Shown in pieces: positions 23,508 to 35,193 of a stretch of 64,000 nt of DNA (position 1 is its first letter; each line of letters begins with the position of its first letter). The notes beneath the pieces are model-generated. The model had not been told where the DNA came from, made no database searches, and saw only the letters and a list, made by a program, of their open reading frames with translations. The stretch covers positions 1-64,000 of the forward strand of contig JAOALB010000020.1 of the NCBI GenBank assembly GCA_025331125.1, read 5' to 3'. The translations under genes and the position numbers were made by a program. Source of the DNA: Mycogone perniciosa. Lineage: Eukaryota > Ascomycota > Sordariomycetes > Hypocreales > Hypocreaceae.

Positions 23508-24796
23508 GAAGAGAGAAGACGGGTGGATAGAGAGTTGAGTCTAGACCAGAACGTCAAGTGATAGATACAAACCGGACTAGCAAATCCCACTCACACAATG
23601 GATAAGAGTAGCGAATAGACATCGTACAAGCATTGCTATGTTGAAGAGCAATGTCTAACGTAAGTTTTGATACGTATTTTGCAGAATCCTCGACTGATAA
23701 GGTTGCGGAGTACAGCGACAAGTCACATTTCGGGGAAATGGCAAGTTCAATAGCCCACGGTGGTTTTCTATATTGGTAGTACGACATATGAAATGTGGTA
23801 GCATTATTGTACGGTAAGGCGAATACACCGAAGGACCTTTTTTTTCAGGTGAGACATGTAACATGCAGCGAGCTGAGAGGGTCTTTTGATGCTTCTCCAC
23901 GCACCTGGTATGACTGATCTAGATTCCATCAACCGGCAGGCAGGCATCGGAGAAATCGGCGCATTTGTTTGTGTCGGCACGTACAAAGGAGGTGTAGTAA
24001 TCAATCGGCCGGATATTGGACGATATGCCGGGGGAGGGCCACACCAAATCAATATTATTACTACATGAGATGAAGGGTGGGGGTCGTTCTCGACCCGATG
24101 AAGAAGAGGGTTTTCCCTTTGAGTCCGCATGTAGGCCCGAGCGGACTGTATACCTTGATGGCTGGACGGAGTACGTGGAGCAGGCCTTGGAACTAGTAGA
24201 AGAAGGGCCGGAGAGAGAGAAAACCAAGTAAACAACGTGTTCTGGAAGGACAAAGGTGGCGACGGTCCGTGGTCTAGGAGGATCGAGAAGCCTGACATCA
24301 ACTGACCTGAACTGAGATATGATAAGATGACCGGCAACGGGCCGCAGCGGATGAGATCCCCGGCGCGAAGAGGCTTCTGGATACCGCAACGATTCCCTAA
24401 AGCAGAAGCCCTGTCCGGGGACTATTGACCCAATTCGTCTCTGCCGAGCGGTGTCAATGCCTGTAGGGAAAAGCCCTCGAGCGTCAGGGTAGCATCCCGG
24501 CAGACTTGGTGGGAGAGGTGGAATGTACAGAGTAAAGGCTGTGCACAGGAAGCTCCAGTTGAGTCTCTGAGAGCCCAGAGAGGGCGACAAAAGAACTAGG
24601 ACAGTCCCCCTGCTTGCTAAGAGAAGCGTATCCGCAGCGGCTGAGTATAAACATGCAAGCCATCAAATCAACTGCTGCTTATTGGTTCAGCGTAAACGGT
24701 TGGCCGCTTGCGCAAAGCAATGTTCCCGGTGAGAGGAGACAGGGTTGCAAGGGTATCGAGGCAATCTGATCCACAGAGACTGACAACAACGGCATT

Positions 24797-24834
24797 TCGT
24801 GTGTGTGTGTGCGCGCATGTGTGTGTGTGTGTGT
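24797..24834. repeat. TG dinucleotide microsatellite
   Basis: Two blocks of GT/TG repeats separated by a short GCGCGCAT interruption in noncoding DNA. Confidence 0.85.
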
Positions 24835-25038
24835 TGTCTTCTTTCCATCACATCAACCCATCACATCTGCAGCCAAGCACTAGCAAGGGTGCATACATGC
24901 TTCGTACATACTCCGTATATAGAATCAATATTGTATGTAGGAATCATGTCATGTCATGTACTCGCAGCAAGCCTGTAGGCACAGAAGTGTCGCCTGCATC
25001 CATGCTTGGCAATGCTACGCCGGGCATCCCGTAGAGGC

Positions 25039-25066
25039 CAATCTCGTCCCAATCTCGTCCCAATCT
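25039..25066. repeat. Tandem CCAATCTCGT units
   Basis: Two and a half copies of an 11-base CCAATCTCGTC unit in noncoding DNA. Confidence 0.75.
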
Positions 25067-26603
25067 GGCCGGGACCAAGCTGGAAGCAGACGGGCCTGGA
25101 CTTTCTTGGATGAAGAAGTCGGCTGGAATGTCTTGGTCGGGAGCGTGGCATGTCGCAGATGCAGGAGAAGCAGGCCATAGTTCGCATTCAAGCCACGAGG
25201 GCGCCAGGCCCCTGGGCTGGGTCGAAGAGCAGCCAATAGACGGTACACATTGTTGATTAACATGCCATGTCCTATCAACCACCAGCAGAGTTGTGTTCGC
25301 GATACTACCGGCCTCTAGCGATGCCCCGTACTCCGCACTCCGTACACGGACTTCGTGTGGCACAGTGCTTTTCAAGGTTATTTCTTCATCAATTGAAGTG
25401 TTATCTGCCTATTAGTACGGAGTACGGAGTAGATGCTTCGTATCTACGGAGTACTCGTACTATTATCTGCCTATCTATTAGCGTCGGATCGTCCGGGCGG
25501 GAATATTATCCGGCTCAATAGCCTCAGGAGGCCGCAGTACTTCGTACTTCGTATTTACTACGGAGTACGGGGAGCACGACTACTCGTACTAAGGCAGTTG
25601 ATCAACGTTGCCGCTCGGTTGATGACTTTTCTTCTTCTTCCCTCCGCCATGACAAACAAATGGAGCCCTCTCCTACAGGCGACTACTGCACTGCCAACCA
25701 ATATTGTATGCACACACGTGGTGTTTTCATCTCGGGTATGCTGCCAAGCCCGGCACTGTAGTGGAATTGGACTCCCAAGCCCTCCAAGCCTTTTCTTCAG
25801 CTGGCAACGCGTATCGAGAAGAGGACCTGGCACCAGCGCAGGCAACCCGATGCTACTCTGTACCGCTCGCCTTCAGGGCAATAATGGCAGGGAATAATAA
25901 CAAACAAACAGGCCATGTCCGCTATGCAAGGCCAATGGAACAACGGAATCGAAAGCCTGGACCACTGTGATCGCCTGAGCGCCTGCATTTCTCGTAGCCC
26001 AAACCCCTGGCTAGTCGCTGGCTGGTTGCTGGCTGGAGTCCGTACACGGGTTGGCGGATGCCAAAAATACGAGGGCCCCAAATGCAATGCAACCTCACAC
26101 CAATTGATTTCCATTCAGCGCCACCAGGGCTGAGCGATGGACGCTTCTTGGCCTGCCTGCGCGCCACGGAGCCGAGAGACGGCAGGGGACCGTGGGCTTT
26201 GCTGGATTGAGCCGTCCTCAGGCCTCGCCATGGACTACGAGTACGGAACGCTCTCCATTCGACTATGGAGGGGGAGGGGGGAGACGGCGAAGCGGCAGGC
26301 AGCTCGCATCGCACGAGATGCTGTCTGTCCATCTCTCGCTCCCCATCTGGTGTCTTGGCTTCGTCCTTCGTTTCTTTTTAAACCCTCGCTTCCCCCCCGA
26401 GTTCGTTTCTTCTGGAGGATCATCACCATCGCTCGTGTGTGAACAAACAAACACCAGTGGTCGCTTCTACCTTCGCTGCTTGACACTCATTTGTCCGGGA
26501 GCCATTAGCTTCATTGCTCTATTGCTTCTGTAGCTCATTGTGCTTCCCATCGCCTTACAAAGCACACAAGTCTAGAAAGGAGGGAACCAACCAGTCGACC
26601 ATC

Positions 26604-29415
26604 ATGAAGTCCCCGACACTGTTGGGCCTCCTTGGCCTGGCCAGCACGGCGCTTGCTGATCCCACCTGGCCCAGCTCGGTCGACGAGATTGAGGAAATCA
26701 TGTTCCAGCTCTCCTCGTTCCGTGCTCGCAAGTTCTCCGACACCGTCAGCCCCTGCACCAACGAAGCCTCTGGTCCCGGCCGCCAGAACGCTGCCGAGTG
26801 GCTCCGTACCGGCTTCCACGACGTCGCTACCGCCAACACCTTCTTTGGCAACGGCGGCCTGGACGCCTCGCTTCAGTATGAGCTGGGCAACGGCGAGAAC
26901 GCTGGCCCGGGCTTCAAGACGACGCTCGAGTTCATGTCGCCGTTTGTGTCCCCTAAGTGCAGCTTGGCCGATCTCATCGCCTTAGGTGTTTATACATCCG
27001 TTCGCTCTTGCGGCGGTCCTGTTATTTCCATCCGTGCTGGTCGTATTGATGCCACCAAGAGGGGAAGCACCGGCGTTCCCCAGCCTCAGAACTCGGCTTT
27101 CACCTTCCAGCAGCAGTTCAGCCGCCTCGGATTCAGCACTGAGGAGATGATCCAGGTGGTGGCTTGCGGCCACACCCTCGGCGGAGTTCACAGCGCCCAA
27201 TTCCCTGAGATTGTTCCCGCTGGCACAGGCATCAACGGCCGCCAGGATTTCGACTCAACTACCGCTGTCTTCGACAACAAGGTCGTTACTGAGTACCTGT
27301 CTGGCGAGACCAAGAACCCCCTCATTGTCGGCCCCTCCGTCAAGGTCACCAGGAACTCTGACTTCAAGGTCTTCAACATTGATGGCAACAAGACCATCAA
27401 GGCTCTCGCAGATCCTGCCACGTTCAAAGAGGTCTGCAAGACCGTCTTGCAGAAGATGATCGATGTCGTCCCCACCGGTGTTACCCTGACCGGCCCCATT
27501 GTTCCTTACAACGTCAAGCCTGTCAACTTGCAGCTCACCCTCGCCAACGGTGGCGCCTCTTTCCAGTTCACTGGCTACATCCGTATCAAGACCACTGGTC
27601 TTGAAAAGGACAGCATCACCAGCGTTACCATCACCTACAAGAACCGCAAGGGTACGACCGATTGCGGTTCCAGCACTTGCACCGTTACCAGCACTATGCA
27701 GGGTATTAGCCAGGGCTTCGATGAGACCTTTGCCTTCTTCCCCGTTGATCTCAATGTCCCTACCTCTTCGGGCATCTCTTCCTTCACCGTCACCGTCAAC
27801 AACGCCGACGGCAGCAAGAAGACCTATGACAACAACGGCCAAGAGTACCCCGTCCAGGATGCCATCATCTTCCAGACCCCTCAAAGCTGTGTCCTGGGAT
27901 CGTCCGGTGCCCTGACTGTCACTGCTGCCGTTCATAACGACCGTGTTAGCCAAGGCGCCCAGGCTACTGTCTGGTACAAGACTCCTCAGACCGACAGCCC
28001 TGTCCCGGCTCTTAAGAACACCACCATCTCCCTCACCAAGGGCCAGACTATTGGACAGTACACTCTGTTCAGCACTGACTACGAAATCCCGGGTGGTATG
28101 GCCTACCAGGGCTATGTTGATGTGACCAATGGTGACAAGTCCGACAGCTTCAAGAAGCTCGCCACCCTTGGAGGCACTTGCCGCGCCTTTACCACTGTTA
28201 CTGCCCGTAGCATCGAAATCCCCTCCAACACCACTCTCTTTGCCCCGACCGAGCCTGCCACCACTCTCGTGCCCGTCACCACCACCGCTCCGATCACCAC
28301 CGATGCCGAGCCCATTACTGAGGCTCCTACTGAGGCTCCTATTACCACTGCGCCAGTCCCCACGACTACTGTCCCTGTTCCTACTCACCGTGCTGCCGTC
28401 GGTGGATACGAGTTGGTTTCTTGCTGGACCGAGGGTGAAGGTGCTCGCGCTCTGCCCGGCAACTTCTACGCTGACGATGAGATGACTCTTGAGAGCTGCA
28501 TGGCCTTCTGCAGTGGCTACGCCTACTGGGGCACTGAGTATGGTCGTGAATGTAAGTTTTGAACCTCTGGCTCCTGATGTACCAGCCCCTTTGCTGACAA
28601 ACTTCGACACAGGCTACTGCGGCAACGCTCTTCACTCAAGCAGTAACGCTGCTCCTCTCGATGAATGCAACATGGCTTGCGGTGGCGCGCCCACAGAGTT
28701 CTGTGGTGCTGGCAACCGCCTTGAGCTGTACTCGACCACTGCCACCCTACCCCCAACCCCCACTGGTACTCCGGTTCACCAGCCCACCGTCGCCCCTTAC
28801 TCTCTGGTTGGTTGCTGGACTGAGGGCGATGGTGTCCGAGCTCTCGCCCAGAAGGCCACCGCCGACCCGGACATGACCAACCAGGCTTGTGCTACTTTCT
28901 GCAGTGACTTCAAGTACTTCGGTACCGAGTACGGCTCTGAGTGCTACTGTGGCAGCTACCTTGCCGCCAGCAGCTCATCCGCTCCCTTGGCCGACTGCAA
29001 CATGGTCTGCGGAGGCAACCCTCTCGAGTACTGCGGTGCCAGCAACCGCCTTGAGCTGTACATGAACCCCGGCGCTGTCGGCGGTGACCCCGAGCAGCCC
29101 GCCGCCGCTGGCAACTTTGTGCTGGTTGGATGCCAGACTGAGGGCAACGGCACCCGTGCCCTGAACGGCGCTGCCACTGCCAGCGGTGCCATGTCGAACG
29201 AGGCCTGCGCTACTTTCTGCAATGACTTCGAGTTCTTCGGTACCGAGTACGGAAGTGAGTGCTACTGCGGCAACGCTGTCGATGCCTCATCCATTGTTGC
29301 CCCTGCCGGAGAGTGCAACATGCTTTGCAGTGGTAATGAGCTGGAGTACTGTGGCGCCAGCAACCGTCTGTCGCTTTACACCAAGAAGGAGGCACCACCC
29401 GCGTCTGAGGAGTAA
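26604..29415 (+). CDS. Secreted class II-like heme peroxidase with three WSC domains
   Basis: Two exons, 26604-28551 and 28613-29415, give 916 residues; the 61-bp intron lies in the first WSC domain. Residues 1-18 are a signal peptide (cut after ALA). The peroxidase domain (about 25-330) has distal Arg68 and His72 in LRTGFHD, the calcium-site GGLDAS and proximal His190 in VACGHTLGG, so heme binding should be intact. About 330-550 is a Thr-rich beta-type region. A Thr/Pro linker (about 555-600) leads to three Cys-rich WSC repeats at 602-689, 712-799 and 818-905, each with GTEYG.EC and EYCGA.NRL.LY-type motifs. WSC domains are thought to bind glycans, so the enzyme probably works at a wall or polymer surface. 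No transmembrane segment follows, so it should be secreted. The codon choice is strongly C-biased, as in highly expressed genes. Substrate unknown. Confidence 0.92.
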
Positions 29416-30000
29416 TCGCTCTTTTTAACGAGGCCTCCTCTTTGTTTGATTAATATGGTTGCTTTCTTGTGTAGACTGTATTATAGATGAACAACAATTG
29501 GAGTCTGTAATATAGGAGGAATGTTTTATATGGGCATTGTTTGTTTTGGGACCGGATGGATATGTCTACGATGATGTGCTGTGATGGTCGAAAGAATAGC
29601 GTTAGCTCATGAATAATAGCGGTATCTAATCTGAAGAGTTGATTTGAAACATTTTGTTTGTTCTCGCTGGTGATGATTCTCGATTTGAATATGTGATTCT
29701 ACCATGAGGCTGCATTAAGCAGACGACAAAAAGATGCGGACTATCAAATGCCCACCAAGAATACTTGATACTAGGAAAATTCATAAAAGTAAAGTAAATA
29801 AGCCAGGCTAATCATTCACTGCTTTTCTTCTTTACTGATTTTTTGAAGCTTTAAGAATAGTTTTGCGGGCACATGCATTTTGCAGTCCGCGTTTTATTGT
29901 CACCCACTCACCACCTCAATATTCCCCGCGACGCGACCTCATCTCATTTCATTCAACCTCACTCACCTCTCATCATCATTCATTCATTCATTCACACATC
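29416..30000. other. Spacer between peroxidase and MHF1 genes
   Basis: AT-rich 3' region of the peroxidase gene followed by the MHF1 promoter. The last 30 bases before the MHF1 start hold a CATT-type microsatellite (about 29975-29992). No gene seen. Confidence 0.55.
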
Positions 30001-30529
30001 ATGGCCGACACAACTAGCGAAGACGATCGCGAGGTGAGACACCCGCTTACTCCATACAAATCACTACCCACTACCCACCATCAAAATCATAATACGTTTT
30101 TGGAGCTCACACAAAACCCCCCGTTTTTTCATGCAGCGCCTCAAGTCCGCACTGTGGTACGCAGTAGGCCAAATCGTCGACGAAGAATCCCTCAAGCGCA
30201 ACCGCAACGCCACGCCGCAATTCATCGGGGCGTTGACAGAAATGGTGTGGACACAGATCGGTGCGCTCTCTCTCGCTCTCTCGCTTTCCCTTCTATGAAG
30301 CTGTATCTGACAGTGGCGGGGCGGTTGGATAGAGAATGTGGCTATTGATTTAGAGAGCTTCTCTCATCACGCGGGCAGAACGACGGTTACGACAGACGAT
30401 GTGCTCCTGTTGGCGAGGAAGAATCCGGATTTGCAGCAGATTATGAAGACGTTCGTTGATGAGGCCAAGGCGGAGAGGGAGGCTGTGTCCGGAACGGGTG
30501 CGCGGAAGGGGAAGGGACGAGCAAAGTAA
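30001..30529 (+). CDS. MHF1: MHF1 / CENP-S histone-fold protein
   Basis: Three exons, 30001-30033, 30137-30260 and 30333-30529, give 117 residues; introns are 103 and 72 bp. The protein is almost entirely one histone fold: RLKSALWYAVGQIVDEE (helix 1), TPQFIGALTEMVWTQIENVAIDLESFSHHAGR (helix 2) and TTVTTDDVLLLARKNPDL (loop and helix 3), followed by a Lys/Arg-rich tail. This matches CENP-S/MHF1, which pairs with MHF2/CENP-X. The dimer works at the inner kinetochore and with FANCM-type helicases in repair of stalled forks. The length fits the family (about 100-140). CENP-I, another inner kinetochore protein, is encoded 10 kb away. Confidence 0.9.
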
Positions 30530-31488
30530 AAAAACACAGTGAGTGTTGGTCTGTTGTCTGATAAATGGAGGCAAGTTCTTTTCTCGATTTCTTACACCTA
30601 GGATGTGTGGCTCTTCTGTTTGCTTACAGGTTACAGATACAGCACGAAAGGCATGGCATGGCATGAAGTTGAGTTTGGGGACGGGCCGGCAGTTAGATCT
30701 CCTATCCCCCGATGAACCTTTTTGTGTCCCGCCTCCCTCGATCTGGTGCTAGTCCTTCTCTGTTTTATTTCCCGCTGACCCGGGGGTTGAATCGGGCTGA
30801 TGTGCAAGGCAGTGAGTAGGAAGACCAAATACTGCGAGATCCGGGGAGCTCCGAGAATTGCAGATTTGATATACCGGGTCTAATATGGATGCAGAGCAGA
30901 GGTTTCGCTGTCAAGGTAAAGATTATTTTCATCCTATTCATTTCCCTAGAGTCTATATATCCTGTTTCAATCATCGTCCAGGTGGTGGTATTTTTTGGGT
31001 GATCCAACACACACAATTCATGTGAAAAAAAGCAATCATGCAGTGTATCGACATCTGCAGTCTCATGAACCATTTCCATTAAGCAGAAAAAAGCATCAGT
31101 CCATTAAAAAACGCCCCCAAAATCCCCCCCTAAAAATCATGTCGCTCTTTGCCTGTCTTTTTAACTTGTGTGTCGAGATGGAAGAAAAAGATGACCATAT
31201 CCTTGCCCATTCCCCCTTTTATTCATTCCGTCATGGCAGCCCAATAGGGCACGAGCAAACTCCCACCCGCTCTGCACTTCCGCGTTCAAAGGTTGACACC
31301 TCGACTCGGAGGGTATCGGTAACTACGGGAGAGAGCTTTCAGGTGGGTACGGAAGAAGCCACACAAGTGCTTGAGGGAGGGTTGTAGCGAACCCCGGCGC
31401 GGTGCCTTTCGGGGCCTTTCGCAAACTCCGAGTTGCTTTCTTGAAATGCCCGTTGGCCTTATCGCAAGAAAACCGGACCAAATGCCCA
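30530..31488. other. Intergenic region between convergent MHF1 and serine dehydratase genes
   Basis: Contains the 3' regions of two genes that face each other. Open frames are short and unconvincing; A-rich runs occur at 31025 and 31085-31120. No gene seen. Confidence 0.55.
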
Positions 31489-32571
31489 TTATACCTTGAT
31501 GGAGGTCTGGGGGCCATACTCCTCTCGGTACTTGTCAAGAGTCTGGAGCGTCACGCCGGAGCCTCCACACACAATCATCACAACGTTCTTCTGCGCCCAC
31601 TGGTCATCCGTGAGGCCCTTTCCGAGGCGCTCCTTCAGATCGCCGCGGTAGACAGTGGCCAGGGCAGCACCGCATGACACCTCGACCAGGAGGCGAGCAT
31701 CATCGGCGAAGCGCACGCAGCTGATGGCGGCGTCAGCGTCGGAAACAACGACGTTTTGGGTGTTGGGTGCGTGTGACCACTTCCAAGTCTGCTCTGAGAT
31801 ACGGGAGACGCCGAGTGACGTTGCGATGGAGGTGATTTCGGGCAGGGTAATGTGGGCGCCAGCCTTGATGCAAGCATCGAGACTGTCGGCGCCGGCGGTC
31901 TCAACGGTGAGGACATGGGGCTTCTCTCCGGACCAGGGGAAGCTTTCAATACCCTGCATGAGGCCGTTGAACAAGCCGCCGCCGCCAACACTGCAGACAA
32001 TGCCGTCGATGGAGCCCTCCATCTGGTCCCTCAGCTCGCCAACAAGGGTAGCGGCGCCGTCCCAGACATGCTGGTGGTCAAAGGGCGGGACATAGACGCC
32101 TCGCGGGTCTTTGGCCAGGAAGTTCTCGCGGAGGTACTGGTCAGCAGTAAAGAGGTTCTTGCCAACCTGGAAGACCTCAGCGCCGAGATCGAGGAGCTTC
32201 CTCTTCATGAGCTCGGAGGTGGTGACGGGGATGACGATGGTGCAGGGCTTGCGCAGGGCTTGGGCGGAACTGGCGCAGGCGAGGCCGGCGTTGCCGCCAG
32301 AAGCACAGTAGAAGTGGACGTCTCCTGTGGAGGCGACGGCATGGATCATCAGGTTGCCGATGCCTCGTGATTTGAAGGAGCCACTGGGCTGGAGGTTATC
32401 GAGTTTGAGGTAGATGTTGCTGGAGACGCAACATGTTAGCCGAGGCACAGAATAGACGGGAAGGGTGTGATGACGAGAGACTTACCAGCCGGCAACGCGG
32501 CTCAGCTGGGGACTGAGAACGCATGGCGTCTTGACCCAGGGCAGCTTTGCGTCTGAAGCAAGAGAGCCCAT
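31489..32571 (-). CDS. L-serine dehydratase (PLP-dependent), paralogue 2
   Basis: Two exons, 32486-32571 and 31489-32419, give 338 residues; the 66-bp intron has a CTAAC branch site and splits a Cys codon in phase 2, exactly as in the copy at 22381. PLP Lys45 lies in SGSFKSRGIG; CASGGNAGLA, SVGGGGLF and IVCGGSG motifs are intact, as is the VPPFDHQHVWDG segment. It should deaminate L-serine to pyruvate. It is shorter than paralogue 1 because it lacks the loop after the QM/RQ helix. The pair clearly arose from a common ancestor but has diverged well beyond recent duplication. The 5' leader holds a tandem AAGTAAG tract. Confidence 0.9.
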
Positions 32572-32670
32572 TGTGGTATGTGAGGTTTGATATAGATGGA
32601 TAGATAGGTAGCACGCGGACAACAGAACAGAACAGGGCCAACGAGTAGACAAGACAGAGAGGAGGAAATA

Positions 32671-32699
32671 GTAAGAAGTAAGAAGTAAGAAGTAAGAAG
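32671..32699. repeat. Tandem GTAAGAA units
   Basis: Four copies of a 7-base unit lie about 100 bases upstream of the start of serine dehydratase paralogue 2, in its leader or promoter. Confidence 0.8.
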
Positions 32700-33920
32700 A
32701 TGAAGATAGTACGAAGTAGTAGATCAAGTTCAAAGCAAGATCCGGGGAAGCAAGCTGCTGATAAGAGAAACTCTCGCACGCCTTCTCTCCCCCCAACCCT
32801 GACCCTTGTGAATAGCGACACTGGTATAAGACTCCAAGGATATCCGCCGCAAGCCGCTGTTTACACTCCCCCTTTGGGAGTACCTAGTACAAGCTCCGTA
32901 ACACGGCGGCATAGCGTGTGGGGGAGGGGGGAGTGTGTGAAGAAAAGGATTCTGTCCGTACTCCGTGCCCTGTACTCCGTACATTGTACATTGTACTCCG
33001 TACCCTGTATAGTAGATACGATTTTAGTGTTTCCCCATCAATGGAATGGCTTCGAGAAGCATGAAATGGAATGGACGGTGTGGGACACTTTCATCATTTG
33101 GGTGATGTAAGTCGAAGTGTGAGGGCGCATCACATCACATGGGCCAGGGGGGCGTTATCTGCTGTTTCTTTTTTTTTTTGCTCCCTCTGATTATTATTCC
33201 ATGTTGTGCTGTGGATTTTGCCGAGTGCAAGATAATGATAATAATTTGGAATTTTAAATCGACGTGAAATGGGCTGTTTTGGAGCAATGGACGAAACTAT
33301 CGGCGGCCTGCTGGATAATGGCTAAAGTACGAAGTAGTAATTCGTAGTGGCTGGCGATGGCTACTCGTAATAATGATAATGATGCAAGATAATTAATTGT
33401 GCGGAGCGAATCTTAAAAAAAGACCGGAGTCTCACAGGATACAAAGTATGTACTACTACTCGTACACACATCACTACGAGTACAGAGACTTGGGATTGGC
33501 AATTGACTCCAAGACATTGGCGATAATAATAGCAAGGGGCAGGCGATGGTGTTTCTGCTCTGTTGTTTTTTGGAGGCGATTGCGATAACGATTCCTAGCA
33601 AGCTGGGCAAAAGAGGGCGTGCAGTGTACATGCTAGGTACGTACCTTGATACGAAGGTGTAATCATCATTATCAGCAAATCTCGCTCCGTGGCTGCAGCG
33701 CCACCACGATGGTTGTCGATAACGATGTACCCGATACCTCAGAGACCCGGCATCGGACCCAGTGGATGATGCCAACAGTGCCCAAATCGCGCGCAATTGA
33801 CCTCCCCCCAGATCTTTCGCAGATGTACCGGCACATACACGCCCCCCGCCCACTCTCCCCTCTCCCGCCTGACGATGCTATCGCCATGTTGGGAAGCCTT
33901 CCGGGCGGTATTACGTTGTT

Positions 33921-33963
33921 ATAGGGTAACGATAGGGTAAAACGTGTTGATTTATAGGGTAAC
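33921..33963. repeat. Three copies of ATAGGGTAA(C)
   Basis: Copies at 33921-33930, 33932-33940 and 33954-33963 in the same direction. They resemble, but are not, the telomeric TTAGGG unit. Confidence 0.7.
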
Positions 33964-34740
33964 AGGAATTTAAAGCTGCGGGCACGCGTGCAACCCCAAG
34001 CCTGTAGCTCGGGCCTCACGGGCCACAGAGCTGTCACTGCTGCTGCACGTTGATTTACTGGATGCTTGTTCGAGATAGCATCGCCTTGTCCGGACTCCGC
34101 TTACTATAATAATATACTACCTACATACCTAGTAATACTCCGTCTGGATGCAAAGATGTCTAATGGAAACACCCAAAAGTCCGGATGACGAAAAAAAAAA
34201 AAAAGGAGGAGATAGATATCACCACTGTCTGTGCTCCGGTTCCATTTGCTAACAGGAACTACTTTATGATAGTGTGCCAACTAGTACTTTCAACTTGTAA
34301 TAACTACCCGTGTATCCATAATGACACTGGCCACCAGAGGCATTCAGGTTCAAGTCAGCCAGTCTGTCCTCATGACCTGTCTTAAACCCGCTCCGAGTCT
34401 CTTTTCAGGAGCAAGAAAAACTATTATTGATCAGGTGATACACCTCCCAAAAAGCAATGGCTAATTTTGAAAGGGCTGTCTTGTTTTTGTTCTAAATTTT
34501 CTAAATTTTTTCTTAGCGGCTGGAACGGTTGTATCGTCATCACCCCTACTTCGTAGTCACCGACTTTTGTCCGAGGTGTGCGTGTATGCATTGTTGTTAT
34601 CGTGAGACTTCTTCTCTTGCGTCTCAGACATAGTGGAATGAATCGAATCATCAGTCCTCCAAGAGCTTTGCGGTGTGCTGCTGTTTTATTGACCACGGCT
34701 TGATACGGTATCTGTAACATGCTGCAAGGGAGGAATCCTC

Positions 34741-35193
34741 CAGGTTCCCTCCTTCAACACACATCTTACACACACATGCATGCACTCTCTCCCTCTCTTT
34801 CTCTCACTCTTTCTTCCTCCAACACAAGTTGTCTTTGTCTGTTCTTGAAGTCAAGGATTCACTAATCAAGTCAATTCTACTTTATTTATTTTAATTATAT
34901 TTTTTTCTGTTTCCAACTACCTCTACCCCGAGCGTTGCTGCATTTTCCATGACGCCTCAACGTCCACCTTCAGTCGCATGCAACTCTCCTCAAACTTCAA
35001 CTCTTCTCCTCCTAGGGAACTTCTCTCTCCGGGCCAACTTTCTTTCTCTAATTGATCAGCCGTTCTAATTCACATCTATCTCTGTTTCTTAGGCCCCTCC
35101 ATTTATCTTCTACTCAGGCTAGGCTGCATCTAGTCAACTGATCTCCTTTTCTCATTTCCTTTCACACTCAACATATCTACCTACGCGTTCACC
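34741..35193 (+). promoter_or_regulatory. Long pyrimidine-rich promoter/leader
   Basis: About 450 bases dominated by CT runs (CTCTCTCCCTCTCTTTCTC near 34785) up to the ACCATGC start at 35194. Long CT tracts before the start are usual in strongly or constitutively expressed fungal genes. Several ATGs occur inside, so either transcription starts close to the gene or a leader intron is present. Confidence 0.4.

Larger units (their letters stand above)
23508..26603. other. 3.1-kb intergenic region before the peroxidase gene
   Basis: No gene found. Open frames up to about 220 codons on the minus strand (23919-24590) resemble no family and run through simple-sequence DNA. The region holds a TG/CG microsatellite (24797-24834), an 11-12-base tandem (25039-25066) and a dense set of TACGGAGTAC/TACTTCGTAC words (24900-24920, 25410-25460, 25535-25570). 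The last 250 bases are pyrimidine-rich and probably the core promoter and leader of the peroxidase gene. Confidence 0.55.
32572..35193. other. 2.6-kb intergenic region
   Basis: Shared upstream region of serine dehydratase 2 (minus) and the 592-residue protein (plus). It holds dense TACTCCGTA words (32955-33010), a T10-11 run (33170), an A14 run (34191), three ATAGGGTAAC copies (33921-33963) and, from about 34740, a long pyrimidine-rich stretch that is probably the leader of the downstream gene. No gene seen. Confidence 0.55.

Noticed and set aside
23919..24590. A 223-codon open frame on the minus strand
   Set aside because: No recognisable motif, Pro/Ser/Arg-rich, and it overlaps equally plausible short frames; probably chance in GC-balanced intergenic DNA.
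27255..28610. A 451-codon open frame on the minus strand
   Set aside because: It lies exactly opposite the peroxidase exon. Strong C-ending codon bias there removes stops on the other strand. The product is Gly/Asp/Arg-rich without family features.
22381..32571. A metabolic gene cluster built around the serine dehydratases and peroxidase
   Set aside because: MHF1 lies in the block, no core biosynthetic, transporter or regulator gene is present, and orientations are mixed.
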